Below, piece by piece: positions 5,351 to 6,229 of a stretch of 6,229 nt of DNA. Below the pieces are notes generated by a model, which saw nothing but the letters and a program-made list of their open reading frames with translations, did no database searches and was not told the origin of the DNA. Source of the DNA: Candidatus Woesearchaeota archaeon (GTDB lineage: Archaea > Nanobdellota > Nanobdellia > Woesearchaeales > WJIZ01); the NCBI GenBank assembly GCA_018303575.1, contig JAGVXW010000068.1, positions 1 through 6,229 on the forward strand, written 5' to 3'. Numbering within the stretch: the stretch's first letter is position 1; the number at the start of each line of letters is the position of its first letter. Position numbers and translations under genes: made by a program.

Positions 5351-6021
5351 CTAATTGAGGTTGATGGTGCCATTCGCGATCAGCATGAGGAGCCAGCCGA
5401 GGCCGATGAGGAGGAGGCCGGTGGCGAGGCGCATATACGCTTTGTTCGCCTGCTTCCATCTCTGGACGTGGTGGATCTTGGTTCCGAGCAGGCAGAGGAG
5501 CAGGATGATGAGCAAGGGCAGGACGAAGATAAGGTTGTAGATGAGCAGGAGCACCAGCGCGGACAGGTTGAAGTTCTGCGAGAGGAGCATGGTGATGGCG
5601 AGATAGGGGCCGCCGGTGCAGGGAAGTTCCACGGAAGCGACAAAGACGCCGAGGAACAAAATGGTGCCGAGCGAGAGCTTCCGCATCTTCTGCTGGATCT
5701 TCTTCGCGTACTTCTCCGGGATGGCAAGCGAGAATCCTTTGCCGTACCAGAAGAAATCCTTGATCTCCATGAGGCCGGCAAGCACGACGAGCAGGCCGAC
5801 GGCGATAGAGATGTATTCCGCCACTGCGATAGGAACCTGGGCGAGAAAGGCGGTCAGGCCAAGGCCGTACGCAAAATACGTGAGATAGATGACGAGGATG
5901 TAGAGGAGGCCGATCCTGAGCATCTGGTCTTTCTTCCTCGTGACGATCAGGGGTTGATGGAGTCGATGGCGGCGGTGACCAGCACGGTCGCGAGCGTGGG
6001 GAGAGCCATCTCTATCGCCAT
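5351..6021 (-). CDS. ccdA: CcdA/DsbD-like membrane thiol-disulfide transporter, 5' end frameshifted
   Basis: The main frame (5351 to about 5950) encodes the body of a CcdA-type protein. It has helices at about LLYILVIYLTYFAYGLGL and ISIAVGLLVVLAGL, then the family motif IKDFFWYGKGFSL, then VELPCTGGPYLAI with the second conserved Cys, IYNLIFVLPLLIILLL and a last helix. CcdA moves reducing power across the membrane to extracytoplasmic thioredoxin-like partners. The start of the family lies in another frame: ATG at 6021 reads MAIEMALPTLATV and so on to AAIDSINP, and then meets TGA (5949-5947). Family members continue with CA and a hydrophobic helix after SINP; here the next residues in the main frame are LIVTRKKDQML. 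So bases are missing at the CCCCTG around 5953-5948, with loss of the first conserved Cys. The main frame alone could start only at GTG 6031 (an arginine/histidine-rich false N-terminus) or ATG 5923. Either a pseudogene or a sequence error. Confidence 0.75.
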
Positions 6022-6229
6022 GACATCTCACCCACCTGCCTCGGCTCCCTCACAAAAGAATCATATGACCAGCCTTCGCTTTCCCAGCTTTCGCAGAGGG
6101 GGACAGCGCCGTGCTCGGCGGCGAATCTCACGACGATGCAGTCCCCTGGAGGGACATAGGAATCGGGATAGGGAACATATTCGAAGTCTGAGAGCTCCCT
6201 GCCGTTGACATACACTTTCAGGGTTCCGG
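6012..6229 (-). CDS. Unidentified protein, C-terminal end only
   Basis: The frame is open from the window edge (6229) to TAG at 6012-6014; 71 residues are visible and the N-terminus is missing. The sequence begins GTLKVYVNGREL and continues FEYVPYPDSYVPPGDCIVVRF. A pattern of YVNG, then YV-P, then a strand recalls, from memory only, the ending of exported archaeal proteins often found beside CcdA-like genes (LKFYVNG, YVFKDLDRILI). That link is weak. The remainder (CESWESEGWSYDSFVREPRQ) is not recognised. Its stop overlaps the ATG of the CcdA-like frame by 10 nt, so the two were probably translated together. GTG at 6215 is not the start, since the frame continues upstream. Confidence 0.6.
   Translation of the reverse strand, partial: GTLKVYVNGRELSDFEYVPYPDSYVPPGDCIVVRFAAEHGAVPLCESWESEGWSYDSFVREPRQVGEMSWR

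Noticed and set aside
5330..6208. 292-codon open frame on the + strand, rich in Glu and Asp
   Set aside because: Antisense of the CcdA-like and neighbouring genes; no recognisable domain.

Overview
The window looks archaeal. It carries a NOG1-type GTPase, ribosomal protein L10e in its archaeal/eukaryotic form, TATA-box promoters at leaderless spacing, and few Shine-Dalgarno-like sites. The GC-rich, tightly packed layout and the CcdA subtype (DFFWYGKGFSL, ELPCTGGPY) recall small-genome (DPANN-like) or euryarchaeal lineages. That lineage guess is inference only.

Left part (1-1300, + strand): the C-terminal three-quarters or more of a NOG1-family GTPase, then a short promoter region packed with three inverted repeats. 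One is a perfect 28-bp palindrome lying on the TATA box. These lead into a small ribbon-helix-helix (RHH) DNA-binding protein. A PIN-domain ribonuclease gene (VapC-like) lies tail-to-tail with it on the - strand, and the two stop codons overlap. The pair looks like a toxin-antitoxin module in an unusual convergent arrangement. The PIN gene has lost any ATG: its frame is closed just upstream by a palindromic element.

1700-1930: no gene. A chain of four hairpins contains two copies of a 17-nt core (CTAAAGNNNGGGGTATT) with different but still pairing flanks. It looks like a transposase-less palindromic element of the kind linked to IS200/IS605 ends. It is followed by a likely terminator for the mechanosensitive channel gene.

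Middle (1931-3521, - strand): ribosomal protein L10e overlaps an MscS-family mechanosensitive channel gene by 26 nt. L10e has a TATA box about 25 nt before its ATG, so its mRNA is probably leaderless. The 263-nt gap upstream (3522-3784) holds a dense set of nested stems ending in a T-tract, a candidate structured RNA.

Right part (3785-6229, - strand): a compact operon, read right to left. It comprises the end of an unidentified probably exported protein, a CcdA-like membrane thiol protein whose 5' end is frameshifted or deleted, a stand-alone ATP-cone protein, and an ArsB/NhaD-superfamily ion permease. Gene junctions are a 10-nt overlap, a 10-nt gap and a 7-nt overlap, which suggests translational coupling. 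How these four products cooperate is unknown. A nucleotide-sensing ATP-cone protein between a redox membrane protein and an ion pump is the least explained combination here.
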